In this document: positions 43,027 through 50,931 of the stretch, piece by piece
Numbering within the stretch: the stretch's first letter is position 1
Layout: each line of letters begins with the position of its first letter
Source of the DNA: Mycolicibacterium arenosum
GTDB taxonomy: Bacteria > Actinomycetota > Actinomycetes > Mycobacteriales > Mycobacteriaceae
Assembly (NCBI RefSeq): GCF_024320865.1
Contig: NZ_JANDBD010000006.1
Span: forward strand, 62,001-126,000
Direction: 5' to 3'
DNA: 64,000 nucleotides
Made by a program: the position numbers and the translations under genes
The notes under the pieces: generated by a model
Seen by the model: the letters and a program-made list of their open reading frames with translations, nothing else
What the model was told of the DNA's origin: nothing
Databases searched by the model: none

Positions 43027-43069
43027 CTGCGTGTCGAAATCCGCGGTGAGCGCGGGTTGCGACACGCAG
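43027..43069. terminator. Two-tier hairpin between convergent genes
   Basis: CTGCGTGTCG (43027-43036) pairs with CGACACGCAG (43060-43069), 10 bp perfect; inside it CCGCG (43041-43045) pairs with CGCGG (43051-43055). It lies in the 47-bp gap between the stops of the GH13 gene and the CYP125-like gene. Likely bidirectional terminator. Confidence 0.7.
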
Positions 43070-43070
43070 A

Positions 43071-44312
43071 TCACAGACCGCCCGAGTAGTCGACCTGCCA
43101 GTGCTTGATGCCGTTCAACCAGCCCGACCGCAACCGCTCCGGTTCGGCGAGCGCCTTCAGATCGGGCGCCGCGTCGGCCAGTGCCGCGAACACCAGGTTG
43201 ATGGTCAGCCGGGCCAGGCTCGCGCCGACGCAGTAGTGCGCACCGGTCCCGCCGAAGCTCACGTGCGGGTTGGGGCTTCGCATGATGTCGAACCGGAGCG
43301 GATCCACGAAGACCTCGTCGTCGAAGTTGGCCGATCGGTAGGCGAGCACGACTCGCTGGCCCCTCTTGATCTGCACCCCACCGAGTTCCACGTCGATCAG
43401 CGCCGTCCGCTGAAACGACGTGACCGGAGTCGCCCACCGGATGATCTCGTCGGCTGCTGTCTGGGGCCGGTCCGTCTTGAACAGCTCCCACTGGTCGGGG
43501 TGATCGAGGAACGCCATCATGCCCTGAGTGATCGAGTTCCGGGTGGTCTCGTTACCGGCCACGGTCAGGGTGATCATGAACAACCCGAACTCCTCGTCGG
43601 AGAGCTTCTGGCCGTCGACGTCCGCCTCGATGAGCTTGGTGACGATGTCGTCGCCAGGGTGGTCGGCTTTGTATGCGGCCAAACGCATTCCGTAGAACAC
43701 CAATTCGCCTGCCGACATCAGCGCCTGCGATTCCGCGAACTCCGGATCCTCGTCGCCGACCATCTCGTTGGTCCAGTGAAACAGCTTCATGCGGTCCTCG
43801 TCGGGGACGCCGAGCAGATTGGTGATGGCGTGCATGGGCAGCTCGGAGGCGACCTGCTGCACGAAGTCGCCGGTCCCCGCCGCCGCGGCCCTCGCCACGA
43901 TGTCACGTGCCGCGTCACGCAGTCCGTCGCGCAGTCGCTCGACCGCGCGCGGTGTGAATCCGCGGGAGATGATCTTGCGCAGGCGACTGTGCTGCGGTGC
44001 GTCCATGTTGATCATCGAGAACCGGCCCGCCTCGATCTGGCCGCGGCCCGACTCCGCGTCCGGGTAACGCGGCACGATGCAGTTCGCGGCGCTCGAGAAC
44101 ACGTCGTCGCGCAGCGACGCTTCACGCACGTCGCGGTGGCGAGTGAGCAGCCAGTAGCCGTCGTCTCCGAACGCCTCGGCACCGGTCGCCTGGCGGTTCC
44201 ACCAGACGGGCGCCGTGCGCCGCAACTCGGCGAGTTCGTCGACGGGCAACCGGTCGGCGTAGATGTCGGGGTCGGTGAAATCGAAACCCGCAGGCAGTTC
44301 TGGTGCGACCAT
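43071..44312 (-). CDS. cyp125: CYP125-like cytochrome P450 (steroid side-chain hydroxylase type)
   Basis: A 413-residue P450. I-helix AGNETTRNSITQGMMAF, ExxR DEIIR, heme loop SFGGTGAHYCVGASLAR (ligand Cys361) and the terminal RLRSGWLNGIKHWQVDY match what I remember of CYP125, which hydroxylates the C26 methyl of cholest-4-en-3-one. The N-terminus (LPAGFDFTDPDIYADRLPV) also fits. ATG 44312 has GAGGAG upstream. Unlike the M. tuberculosis layout, it is divergent from, not in line with, the igr-like genes. It may be a paralogue with another substrate rather than the main cholesterol enzyme. Confidence 0.85.
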   Translation of the reverse strand: MVAPELPAGFDFTDPDIYADRLPVDELAELRRTAPVWWNRQATGAEAFGDDGYWLLTRHRDVREASLRDDVFSSAANCIVPRYPDAESGRGQIEAGRFSMINMDAPQHSRLRKIISRGFTPRAVERLRDGLRDAARDIVARAAAAGTGDFVQQVASELPMHAITNLLGVPDEDRMKLFHWTNEMVGDEDPEFAESQALMSAGELVFYGMRLAAYKADHPGDDIVTKLIEADVDGQKLSDEEFGLFMITLTVAGNETTRNSITQGMMAFLDHPDQWELFKTDRPQTAADEIIRWATPVTSFQRTALIDVELGGVQIKRGQRVVLAYRSANFDDEVFVDPLRFDIMRSPNPHVSFGGTGAHYCVGASLARLTINLVFAALADAAPDLKALAEPERLRSGWLNGIKHWQVDYSGGL

Positions 44313-44440
44313 CGGAGCTCCTCGTGCACGTGCTTCGCACAGGATCACATCCCCGTGCACCCGCCGTGGTGACTTTCGGCAAGAACTCTTTCTTTTCGAA
44401 ATAGTCCGCGGGTACGGCGCCGGGATTAAGCTCAGCGTTC

Positions 44441-45619
44441 GTGGATGTCGGTCTCGACGCGGCTCAACGGGCCTGGGTCGACGAGGTGCGGGCGTTCCTG
44501 GCTGACACCGTGACCCCGGCCCTCGAGGCCGAGCTTGCCGAACACGGCCTCGAGCGCATCGGCGGCGAGGTGTCGGCGTTTCGGCGCCGGGTGGGCGAGA
44601 AGGGTTGGTTCGGCGTCACCTGGCCCGAGGAGTACGGCGGGCTCGGTCTCAGTGCGATGCACCAGCACCTGTTGACGCGGGAGTTCGAATACCGCGGCGT
44701 TCCGGGGCCCGACCTCACCGTCACGTCGGTGGCGCCCATGATCATGCGGCACGGTACCGAACAGAACAAGCGAGAGTTCCTACCCCCGATCGCCGCGGGT
44801 GAGTTGACCTGTGCGGTCGGCTATTCGGAGCCGGATGCCGGAACGGACCTGGCGAGCCTGCGGACCCGTGCGGTTCGTGACGGCGACGAGTGGGTCATCA
44901 ACGGGGCGAAGATCTGGAACAGCGGCGCGCAGCGGAGCACCCACGAATGGCTCTGCGTGCGCACCGATCCCGACGCCAGACGCCACCGCGGCATCTCGGT
45001 GATCATCGTGCCGTTGGAGTCCGCAGGCATCGAGATCCGCCCGCTGACGGCGTGGTCGGGCTACCGCACCAACGAGGTGTTCTTCCGCGACGTCCGTGTT
45101 CCCGCAACGAATCTGATCGGTGAGGAGAACCGCGGGTGGACCTACATCACCGGAGCGCTGGATCTCGAACGCGGCGCCCTGACCAACGCCGGTGATCTGC
45201 GGCGCGCGCTCGACGAACTGCAGAACCTGGCCCGGACGTCGCGACGGGACGGCTCGGCTCCCCTCGACAACCCGTCCTTCGCCCGTCGCCTCGCACAGGC
45301 CGAGGCCGACGTCGACGTCGCGATGCTGATGGGGGTGGAGGCCGCGTCGCTGCTCGACACGGGAATCGTCCCGACGGTGGAGGTCAGCGTCGAGAAGATC
45401 TTCACCAGCGAACTGCGGCAGCGGATCGCCGACCTCGCCATCGACCTGCTCGGACCCGACGGTCTGCTGGCGCACCGGTCGACGGGAGCCCCCGCCGACG
45501 GCGTCTTCGAGCGGCTGTACCGCGCCGCTCCGCTGATGAGGTTCGGCGGCGGAACCAACGAGGTCCTCCGCGACGTCATCGCCCGACGGGGCCACGGCAT
45601 GCCCTCCTACGGGCGGTGA
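44441..45619 (+). CDS. Acyl-CoA dehydrogenase (ChsE2/FadE29-like subunit)
   Basis: A 392-residue flavoprotein dehydrogenase. GVTWPEEYGGLGLSAMHQHL, the substrate/FAD block YSEPDAGTDLASLRTRA, WNSGAQRSTHEWL and the C-terminal RFGGGTNEVLRDVIARRGHG are typical. It is followed with GTGA overlap by a shorter acyl-CoA dehydrogenase; such pairs form alpha2beta2 heterotetramers acting on steroid-CoA side chains in mycobacteria. GTG 44441 is the start; no strong ribosome site. First gene of the igr-like operon. Confidence 0.9.
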   Translation: MDVGLDAAQRAWVDEVRAFLADTVTPALEAELAEHGLERIGGEVSAFRRRVGEKGWFGVTWPEEYGGLGLSAMHQHLLTREFEYRGVPGPDLTVTSVAPMIMRHGTEQNKREFLPPIAAGELTCAVGYSEPDAGTDLASLRTRAVRDGDEWVINGAKIWNSGAQRSTHEWLCVRTDPDARRHRGISVIIVPLESAGIEIRPLTAWSGYRTNEVFFRDVRVPATNLIGEENRGWTYITGALDLERGALTNAGDLRRALDELQNLARTSRRDGSAPLDNPSFARRLAQAEADVDVAMLMGVEAASLLDTGIVPTVEVSVEKIFTSELRQRIADLAIDLLGPDGLLAHRSTGAPADGVFERLYRAAPLMRFGGGTNEVLRDVIARRGHGMPSYGR

Positions 45620-46695
45620 CCTCCGTGCAACTGCTGCCCGACGACGACGAGCGAGACTTCGCGGCGACCCTGCGCCGGTTGTTCGCGGTCGACCGGGACG
45701 ACACGGGTGTGTGGAACTCCCTGGCCGAGGCCGGCGTGCTCGGTCTCGTACTGCCGGAGTGTCACGGCGGCTCGGGAGGGCGTCTCCGTGATCTAGGGGT
45801 CTTCTTCGTCGAGGCCGGGCGCGGTCTGTGCCCGACGCTGGTCCACGGCACCATCCAGGCGGGCATGGCCATCGACGCACTGGGTACCGCCGAGCAGCGG
45901 ACGAACCTGCTACCCGCCCTCGCATCCGGAAAGTCAAGAGCCACAACCGCGCTGTGGTCGCCGGTGGACGCGAGCCGCATCACGCCCACGCTACGGGCCG
46001 AACCGACCGGAGCCGCCTGGGTGCTCAGCGGCTGCGTCGACTTCGTGCTCGACGCCGACAGCGCTGACGCCGTCGTGGTCTCGGCCGGCGACACCGCCAC
46101 CGGGCACCACCTCGTGGCCGTGGTGCCCGCGGACTCGCGCGGGCTGCGCGCCGACCCGGTCACCCTGATGGGCGGCCAGACCGCGGCCCGCCTGCACTTC
46201 GACGGCGTCACCGTCGACCAGAGCCTCGTCCTGGGTGCCGACCACGGGGTTTCCGACGAACGGCTGCGGTGGCTCGCCAACACCGCGACGACGCTGCTGT
46301 CACTGGACCTCGTCGGGGTCGGTGAGGCGGCGTTGCAGCGGACGGTCGACTACACGGTGATGCGCCAGCAGTTCGGCCGCCCGATCGCGTCGTTTCAGGC
46401 GGCGCAGCATCTCGTCGCGAACATGCACATCGCGCTGGCCGCTGCTCGGCTGGCGGCGCGGGCTGCGGTGTCGGTGCTGGAGACGGGCGAGGTCGCAACG
46501 CGTGAGACGGCGGTCGCCCGCATGCGCTCGGCCGGCGCCGCGAAGCTGATCACGCTCGACGCGCACCAACTGCACGGCGGCATGGGCTACGTGGTCGACA
46601 CCGATCTTCACAGGTATTCCGAACGCGCGCGGGTGCTTTCGACACTCGGCGGCGGCGCGGACATCGCCGCGACCTGGCTGGAGATGGATGGATGA
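45616..46695 (+). CDS. Acyl-CoA dehydrogenase (ChsE1/FadE28-like subunit)
   Basis: A 359-residue, shorter acyl-CoA dehydrogenase. VLGLVLPECHGGSGGRLRDL, the mobile middle domain and RQQFGRPIASFQAAQHLVANMH are recognisable, and HQLHGGMGYVVDTDLHRY is the C-terminal FAD loop. The EPDAGTD-type block of the first subunit is not found in that form here (ATTALWSPVD instead), as expected for the partner chain of a heteromer. GTG 45616 overlaps the first subunit's stop; its own stop overlaps the MaoC gene (ATGA). Confidence 0.88.
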   Translation: MTSVQLLPDDDERDFAATLRRLFAVDRDDTGVWNSLAEAGVLGLVLPECHGGSGGRLRDLGVFFVEAGRGLCPTLVHGTIQAGMAIDALGTAEQRTNLLPALASGKSRATTALWSPVDASRITPTLRAEPTGAAWVLSGCVDFVLDADSADAVVVSAGDTATGHHLVAVVPADSRGLRADPVTLMGGQTAARLHFDGVTVDQSLVLGADHGVSDERLRWLANTATTLLSLDLVGVGEAALQRTVDYTVMRQQFGRPIASFQAAQHLVANMHIALAAARLAARAAVSVLETGEVATRETAVARMRSAGAAKLITLDAHQLHGGMGYVVDTDLHRYSERARVLSTLGGGADIAATWLEMDG

Positions 46696-47192
46696 CCGAC
46701 GACAGTCTGATCGACGCCGACTCCGCCGCCCGTGTGGGAAGTGTGGCGGCGAGGGCGACCGGCGACGTGGATCGACTCCAGTGGCAGCGCTGGGCCGCGG
46801 CGGTCGGCGATCACAATCCGCTCTGGTTCGACGCCGACTACGCTCGGGCCAGCGACTACGACGACGTGATCTGCCCACCGCTCTACCTTCAGTACGCGGT
46901 GCTCGGTGTCGCGTCGCTGGAGGGTCTGCGCCCTGACGGCTCGTCCGGGGCGGTGTCCGGTGGGCTGGCGTTCCCGCGTGCACCGCGGCGCATGGCCGGT
47001 GGTGAGTCGACCACCTTCCACCTGCCCTCCTATCACCGCGACGAGGTGGAGATGGTGCGCACCATCTCCTCGATCGTCGAGAAGCATGGCAGGTCAGGCC
47101 GTTTCGTGTTGGTGACGTGGCACACGACCTATCGGAATCAGCGCGCTGAGCTAGTGGCCGAGGCCACGACGTCGATGATCGCCCGACCGTGA
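46692..47192 (+). CDS. MaoC-like hydratase subunit (FAS1-like N-domain; ChsH2 N-half-like)
   Basis: A 166-residue hot-dog-fold protein. The active-site helix region reads AAAVGDHNPLWFDADYARA: the Asp is present but the His expected five residues later is Trp. The C-terminus lacks the DUF35 extension found on M. tuberculosis ChsH2, where MaoC and DUF35 are fused. It should pair with the 146-residue MaoC protein encoded 10 bp downstream to hydrate an enoyl-CoA. ATG 46692 overlaps the previous stop. Confidence 0.85.
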   Translation: MTDDSLIDADSAARVGSVAARATGDVDRLQWQRWAAAVGDHNPLWFDADYARASDYDDVICPPLYLQYAVLGVASLEGLRPDGSSGAVSGGLAFPRAPRRMAGGESTTFHLPSYHRDEVEMVRTISSIVEKHGRSGRFVLVTWHTTYRNQRAELVAEATTSMIARP

Positions 47193-47202
47193 GGAGGCAT
47201 CC

Positions 47203-47643
47203 GTGACCACGCAGGTGTACTACGACGACGTGCACCCCGGCGACGAGATTCCTCCGCTGCTCGTCACCGTCGACGTGACGCAGATGTTCTTCTTCAGCGC
47301 CGCCACCTATAACGGCCACCGGATTCACTACGACAAGGACTGGGCCACGACGGTGGAGGGGTACGACGACGTGCTGGTGCAGGGTCCACTGCAGTCGGCG
47401 CTGCTGGCCCGCGCGGTCACCGACTGGGTCGGTGGGCGCGGACGGCTCATCCAATACTCCGTGCAGAACCGGGCGGTGGCCTACCCCGGTGAGGAGCTGA
47501 CGTTCTCCGGCGTGGTCACCGCCACCCGGATGGAGGACGGCGTCGGGCTGGTCGACGTCGATATCGCCGGACGCCGCGGCGACACCGTGCTGATGCCGGG
47601 GACCGCGACGGTCGCACTGCCGACCCGAACCCGGGTGCCCTGA
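47203..47643 (+). CDS. MaoC-like hydratase subunit (ChsH1-like)
   Basis: A 146-residue hot-dog hydratase. FFFSAATYNGHRIHYDKDWA supplies the catalytic-type His and Asn/His-rich helix found in HTD2-like hydratases, and LVQGPLQSALLARA follows as in the family. GTG 47203 has a strong GAGGAGG site. Probably the catalytic half of a heteromer with the preceding protein, adding water to a steroid-type enoyl-CoA so that the aldolase downstream can cleave it. Stop shares TGATG with the next gene. Confidence 0.85.
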   Translation: MTTQVYYDDVHPGDEIPPLLVTVDVTQMFFFSAATYNGHRIHYDKDWATTVEGYDDVLVQGPLQSALLARAVTDWVGGRGRLIQYSVQNRAVAYPGEELTFSGVVTATRMEDGVGLVDVDIAGRRGDTVLMPGTATVALPTRTRVP

Positions 47644-48842
47644 TGTCGCTGCGCGGCACCGCCGCGATCGTCGGCATCGCCGAACTGCCCGCCCAACGCA
47701 AGCAGACCCGCCCGGCGCTGTTCACCATCGATCAGTACGCCGCGCTCGCCGCGACGGCGATCGCCGACGCGGGCCTCGACGCGTCGGTGATCGACGGTCT
47801 GATCTGTCACGGCGTGGCGGAGTCCGAGATGTTCGCGCCCGCCACCCTGAGCGAGTACCTCGGCCTGCCGATCGACTTCGGCGAACGGGTCGATCTCGGC
47901 GGCGCGACGTCGGCGGGCATGGTGTGGCGGGCTGCGGTCGCGGTCGAAATGGGGCTCTGCAACGCGGTACTCGCGGTCGTGCCGGGTTCCACGACGCTGC
48001 CCAAGTCGCAGCGCCGACCTGCGACACCGCCTGCGTGGTACGGCGCGTCGAGCAACAGGTTCGGCTCACCCCAGGCCGAGTACGAGATCCCGTACGGCAA
48101 CGTCGGACAGAACGCGCCCTACGCGCAGATCGCCCAGCGGTACGGCGCGCTGTACGGCTACGACCCGAGCGCGCTGGCCAAGATCGCCGTCGATCAGCGC
48201 ACCAACGCGTGCGCCCATCCCGACGCGGTGTTCCACGGCAGGCCGCTGACCGTCGACGACGTCCTCGCCAGCCCGATGATCGCCGACCCCATCCACATGC
48301 TGGAGACCGTGATGCGCGTGCAGGGCGGCGCGGGCGTGTTGATCGCGAACGCCGACCTGGCGGCCCGGTCGCGGCATCGTCCGGTGCGGGTCAAGGGGTT
48401 CGGGGAGCACATCTCGTTCAAGACGCCCACCTACGCCGAGGATCTGATGGTCACCCCGGTCGCGAGGTCATCCGCGCGTGCGTTCGCGATGGCCGGCCTC
48501 ACCCCGTCCGACGTCGACGTCGCATCCATCTACGACTGCTACACGATCACCGTCCTGATGAGCCTCGAGGACGCGGGCTTCTGCCCCAAGGGCGGGGGTG
48601 CCGCCTGGATCCACGATCGCGACCTGACCTTCGGCGGCGACTTCCCGCTCAACACCGCAGGCGGCCAGCTGTCCTTCGGGCAGGCCGGGATGGCCGGCGG
48701 CATGCACCACGTGGTCGACGCCGCCCGCCAGGTGATGGGGCGCGCCGCGGCGGCTCAGGTAACCGACTGCGATGTGGCGTTCGTGACCGGCACCGGCGGC
48801 ATCATGAGCGAGCAAGTCGCACTGGTACTGGAGGGCGAGTGA
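47643..48842 (+). CDS. Thiolase-fold aldolase (Ltp2-like)
   Basis: A 399-residue thiolase-superfamily protein. Where true thiolases have the nucleophilic Cys, this one reads DLGGATSAGMV (87-93), and the C-terminal CxG position is TGGIM, so thiolysis is unlikely. This is the pattern of Ltp2, which performs a retro-aldol cleavage of the steroid side chain. Tyr297 and Tyr300 lie in SIYDCYTITVLMSL; the later block GGQLSFGQAG has Phe345 where I would expect Tyr. Its partner is the DUF35 protein encoded 1 bp downstream. Confidence 0.88.
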   Translation: MSLRGTAAIVGIAELPAQRKQTRPALFTIDQYAALAATAIADAGLDASVIDGLICHGVAESEMFAPATLSEYLGLPIDFGERVDLGGATSAGMVWRAAVAVEMGLCNAVLAVVPGSTTLPKSQRRPATPPAWYGASSNRFGSPQAEYEIPYGNVGQNAPYAQIAQRYGALYGYDPSALAKIAVDQRTNACAHPDAVFHGRPLTVDDVLASPMIADPIHMLETVMRVQGGAGVLIANADLAARSRHRPVRVKGFGEHISFKTPTYAEDLMVTPVARSSARAFAMAGLTPSDVDVASIYDCYTITVLMSLEDAGFCPKGGGAAWIHDRDLTFGGDFPLNTAGGQLSFGQAGMAGGMHHVVDAARQVMGRAAAAQVTDCDVAFVTGTGGIMSEQVALVLEGE

Positions 48843-48843
48843 C

Positions 48844-49263
48844 ATGACCTCTGAGACAGCCGAACCCATGCCACTGCCCGAGCCGACGCCGGTGTCCGCA
48901 CCGTTCTGGCGGGCACTGCGGCAGCACCGCATCGAGATCCAGTACAGCCCGTCGTCGGAACGCTACGTGTTCTACCCGAGGACGCTCGCTCCCGGCACGC
49001 TTGCGGACGATCTGGAATGGCGCGAGATCGACGGCGCGGGAACGTTGTTCACCTACACCGTCGCCGAACGGCCGACGGGACCCCCGTGGGCCGGGGCGCT
49101 GCCCCAGTTGCTCGCGGTCGTCGAGTGGGACGTCGGCCCCCGCGTGAGCACCGAACTGGTCGAGGTGGCGCCCGACGACATCCGCATCGGAATGCGCGTC
49201 GCCCCCGTGTTCCACGACGTGCCGGGCGAAGACGTCACACTGTTGCGCTACCGGCCCGCCTGA
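48844..49263 (+). CDS. Stand-alone DUF35 OB-fold protein, no zinc-ribbon cysteines
   Basis: A 139-residue DUF35 protein. The N-terminal helix FWRALRQHRIEIQYSPSSERYVFYPRTLAPG is the DUF35 rubredoxin-like region, but it and the whole protein contain no Cys, so the usual zinc ribbon is absent. The rest is the OB fold (GAGTLFTYTVAERPTGPPW, VGPRVSTELVEV). In M. tuberculosis this domain is fused to the ChsH2 MaoC domain and activates Ltp2; here it is a separate gene. The stop is 3 bp from the convergent PadR stop. Confidence 0.87.
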   Translation: MTSETAEPMPLPEPTPVSAPFWRALRQHRIEIQYSPSSERYVFYPRTLAPGTLADDLEWREIDGAGTLFTYTVAERPTGPPWAGALPQLLAVVEWDVGPRVSTELVEVAPDDIRIGMRVAPVFHDVPGEDVTLLRYRPA

Positions 49264-49266
49264 CTG

Positions 49267-49887
49267 TCACGTCTTGCGCTTCTTCTTCCGCTTGCGTTGC
49301 GCGCCCAGGCGATCCAGCTCGGCCAGCAGGGTGTCCGCGCGTGCGCACTCGTCGGCGTAGTACTGGGCCGACCAGTTCAGCACCGCGACGGGATACGCCC
49401 ACTCTTCAACGGGTGCCGCGCCCTCGGCGTGATCGAGGGCCAGCACCCGCATGCGTTCCGACTGCGCGCGGTGCGCCAGCACCATCTCGCGTAGTTTGGC
49501 CGGATCCGCCGTGTGGCCCAACCACGTTCGCAGCATGATGCCGTGCTTGAGCACGGCGGGCTCCGGCTCCGCCTCCGTGGTCCATTCGGTCACCGCCCGC
49601 TCACCCTCTTCGGTGATGCGGTAGACCCGCTTCTCGCGCTCGCCCCGCTTGCGCTGCGGGCGCTTGTTCTCGTCCAACCGCGACTCGACGAGCCCCAGCG
49701 TCTCCAGCTTGTGCAGCTCGCCGTAGATCTGACTGAACGACGGTGCCCAGTAGAAGAACTTCAGACTCCAGTCCGCCCAGCGTTTCATGTCGAACCCGGA
49801 CAGTTCCTGACCGAAGGACAGTAAGCCCAGCACCGCGTAGCTCGTCGGCCGCAGGCGCGTCTGCGGGTCCGCTCGATCGTCGGCCAT
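49267..49887 (-). CDS. PadR-family transcriptional regulator
   Basis: A 206-residue PadR protein. The winged-helix domain reads TSYAVLGLLSFGQELSGFDM, SFSQIYGELHKLETLGLVES and KRVYRITEEGERAV; the C-terminal half is the helical Vir-C-like dimer domain, ending in a Lys/Arg-rich tail (QRKRKKKRKT). Divergent from the esterase-led operon and close to the end of the igr-like operon, so it may sense an intermediate shared by both. ATG 49887. Confidence 0.9.
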   Translation of the reverse strand: MADDRADPQTRLRPTSYAVLGLLSFGQELSGFDMKRWADWSLKFFYWAPSFSQIYGELHKLETLGLVESRLDENKRPQRKRGEREKRVYRITEEGERAVTEWTTEAEPEPAVLKHGIMLRTWLGHTADPAKLREMVLAHRAQSERMRVLALDHAEGAAPVEEWAYPVAVLNWSAQYYADECARADTLLAELDRLGAQRKRKKKRKT

Positions 49888-49942
49888 GGCGACACACTAG
49901 AACAGCGGGGATTCGATGCCGGCAATACCGTGCGACCGCGTC

Positions 49943-49957
49943 TCTATTCCTGATAGA
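49943..49957. promoter_or_regulatory. Inverted repeat between PadR and esterase genes
   Basis: TCTAT-TCCTG-ATAGA lies 27 bp upstream of the esterase ATG (49984) in the 96-bp divergent gap, within an AT-richer patch. Candidate PadR operator or promoter element; arms are only 5 bp, so confidence is limited. Confidence 0.35.
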
Positions 49958-49983
49958 AACAGATCACCAGCCACGAGGAGCCC

Positions 49984-50931
49984 ATGGACGACGGTGTAGC
50001 GGCGATGTTGCAGACGCTCAACGACGCCTTTCCGGCGGTCGAGCGGATGGCCGCGCAGGAGGCGCGCGCAGCGGTCGCCGCGCGCCGAATGCCCGTATCC
50101 AACCTCGACGACGCGACGGCCGAGGACCGGGTCGTCGACAACGCCGTCGGGCCCATCACCGTGCGCGTCTATCGGCCCCGCGGGATCGGCGGCACCGCTG
50201 CTCCCGGGGTGGTGTTCCTGCACGGCGGCGGTTTCGTGCTGTGCGACATCGACAGCCACGACGGCTTCTGCCGGAGGATGGCGGCGCGCACGTCCTCGGT
50301 CGTCGTCTCGGTCGGCTACCGGCTCGCACCCGAGCACCCGGCGCCGGCCGCTGCGGAGGACGCGCACGCTGCCTTCGACTGGGTCGTCCGCAACGCGGGC
50401 GAGCTCGGCGTGGACCCACAGCGCATCGCGGTCGCGGGGGACAGCGCCGGCGGCAACCTCGCTGCGGTGGCGTCGATACTGTGCCGGGAGCGGGGCACGG
50501 TCCCGCCGGTCGCCCAGATCCTGCTCTACCCGGTGATCGATCCGGCGTGCGACACCGTCAGTCACCGACGACGGGCCACCGGGTACTTCACCACCCACGC
50601 GGCGCTGCAATGGTATTGGCGTCAGTACCTCGGCGGCACGGAGCTGCCCGAGCCCGCCCACCTCGTCGCGCCGTGCCGCGCCGACACTCTCGCCGGACTG
50701 CCGCAGGCGATCGTCGTGACCGCCACGCTCGACCCGCTGCACGACGAGGGTGTGGCCTATGCGCGACGGCTGCGTTCTGATGGTGTGCCGGTCGTGCACC
50801 GCGACGTCCGCGGCCTCTTCCACGGCTTCCTCACCATGCTCGACTTTCCGCCCGCGATCACCGTCCGCGACCTGTTGTGGTCGGACATGCGTCGAGCGCT
50901 GTCGGCGCGGACTGCGGCGGTGGCGTCGTGA
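49984..50931 (+). CDS. Alpha/beta-hydrolase (HSL-type esterase)
   Basis: A 315-residue hormone-sensitive-lipase-family esterase. HGGGF at His80 forms the oxyanion hole, nucleophile Ser154 is in AGDSAGGNLA, the Asp is in TLDPLHDEG and the His in RGLFHGFL. It is the first gene of a seven-gene overlapping operon, followed by a Baeyer-Villiger monooxygenase (GTGA overlap): the esterase would cut the ester or lactone which that enzyme makes. ATG 49984 has GAGGAG upstream. Confidence 0.93.
   Translation: MDDGVAAMLQTLNDAFPAVERMAAQEARAAVAARRMPVSNLDDATAEDRVVDNAVGPITVRVYRPRGIGGTAAPGVVFLHGGGFVLCDIDSHDGFCRRMAARTSSVVVSVGYRLAPEHPAPAAAEDAHAAFDWVVRNAGELGVDPQRIAVAGDSAGGNLAAVASILCRERGTVPPVAQILLYPVIDPACDTVSHRRRATGYFTTHAALQWYWRQYLGGTELPEPAHLVAPCRADTLAGLPQAIVVTATLDPLHDEGVAYARRLRSDGVPVVHRDVRGLFHGFLTMLDFPPAITVRDLLWSDMRRALSARTAAVAS

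Noticed and set aside
44313..44440. Possible KstR or KstR2 site between the CYP125-like gene and the igr-like operon
   Set aside because: CAAGAACTCTT is only a partial match to the KstR2 pattern as I remember it, and no AAC-N2-GTT core is present.
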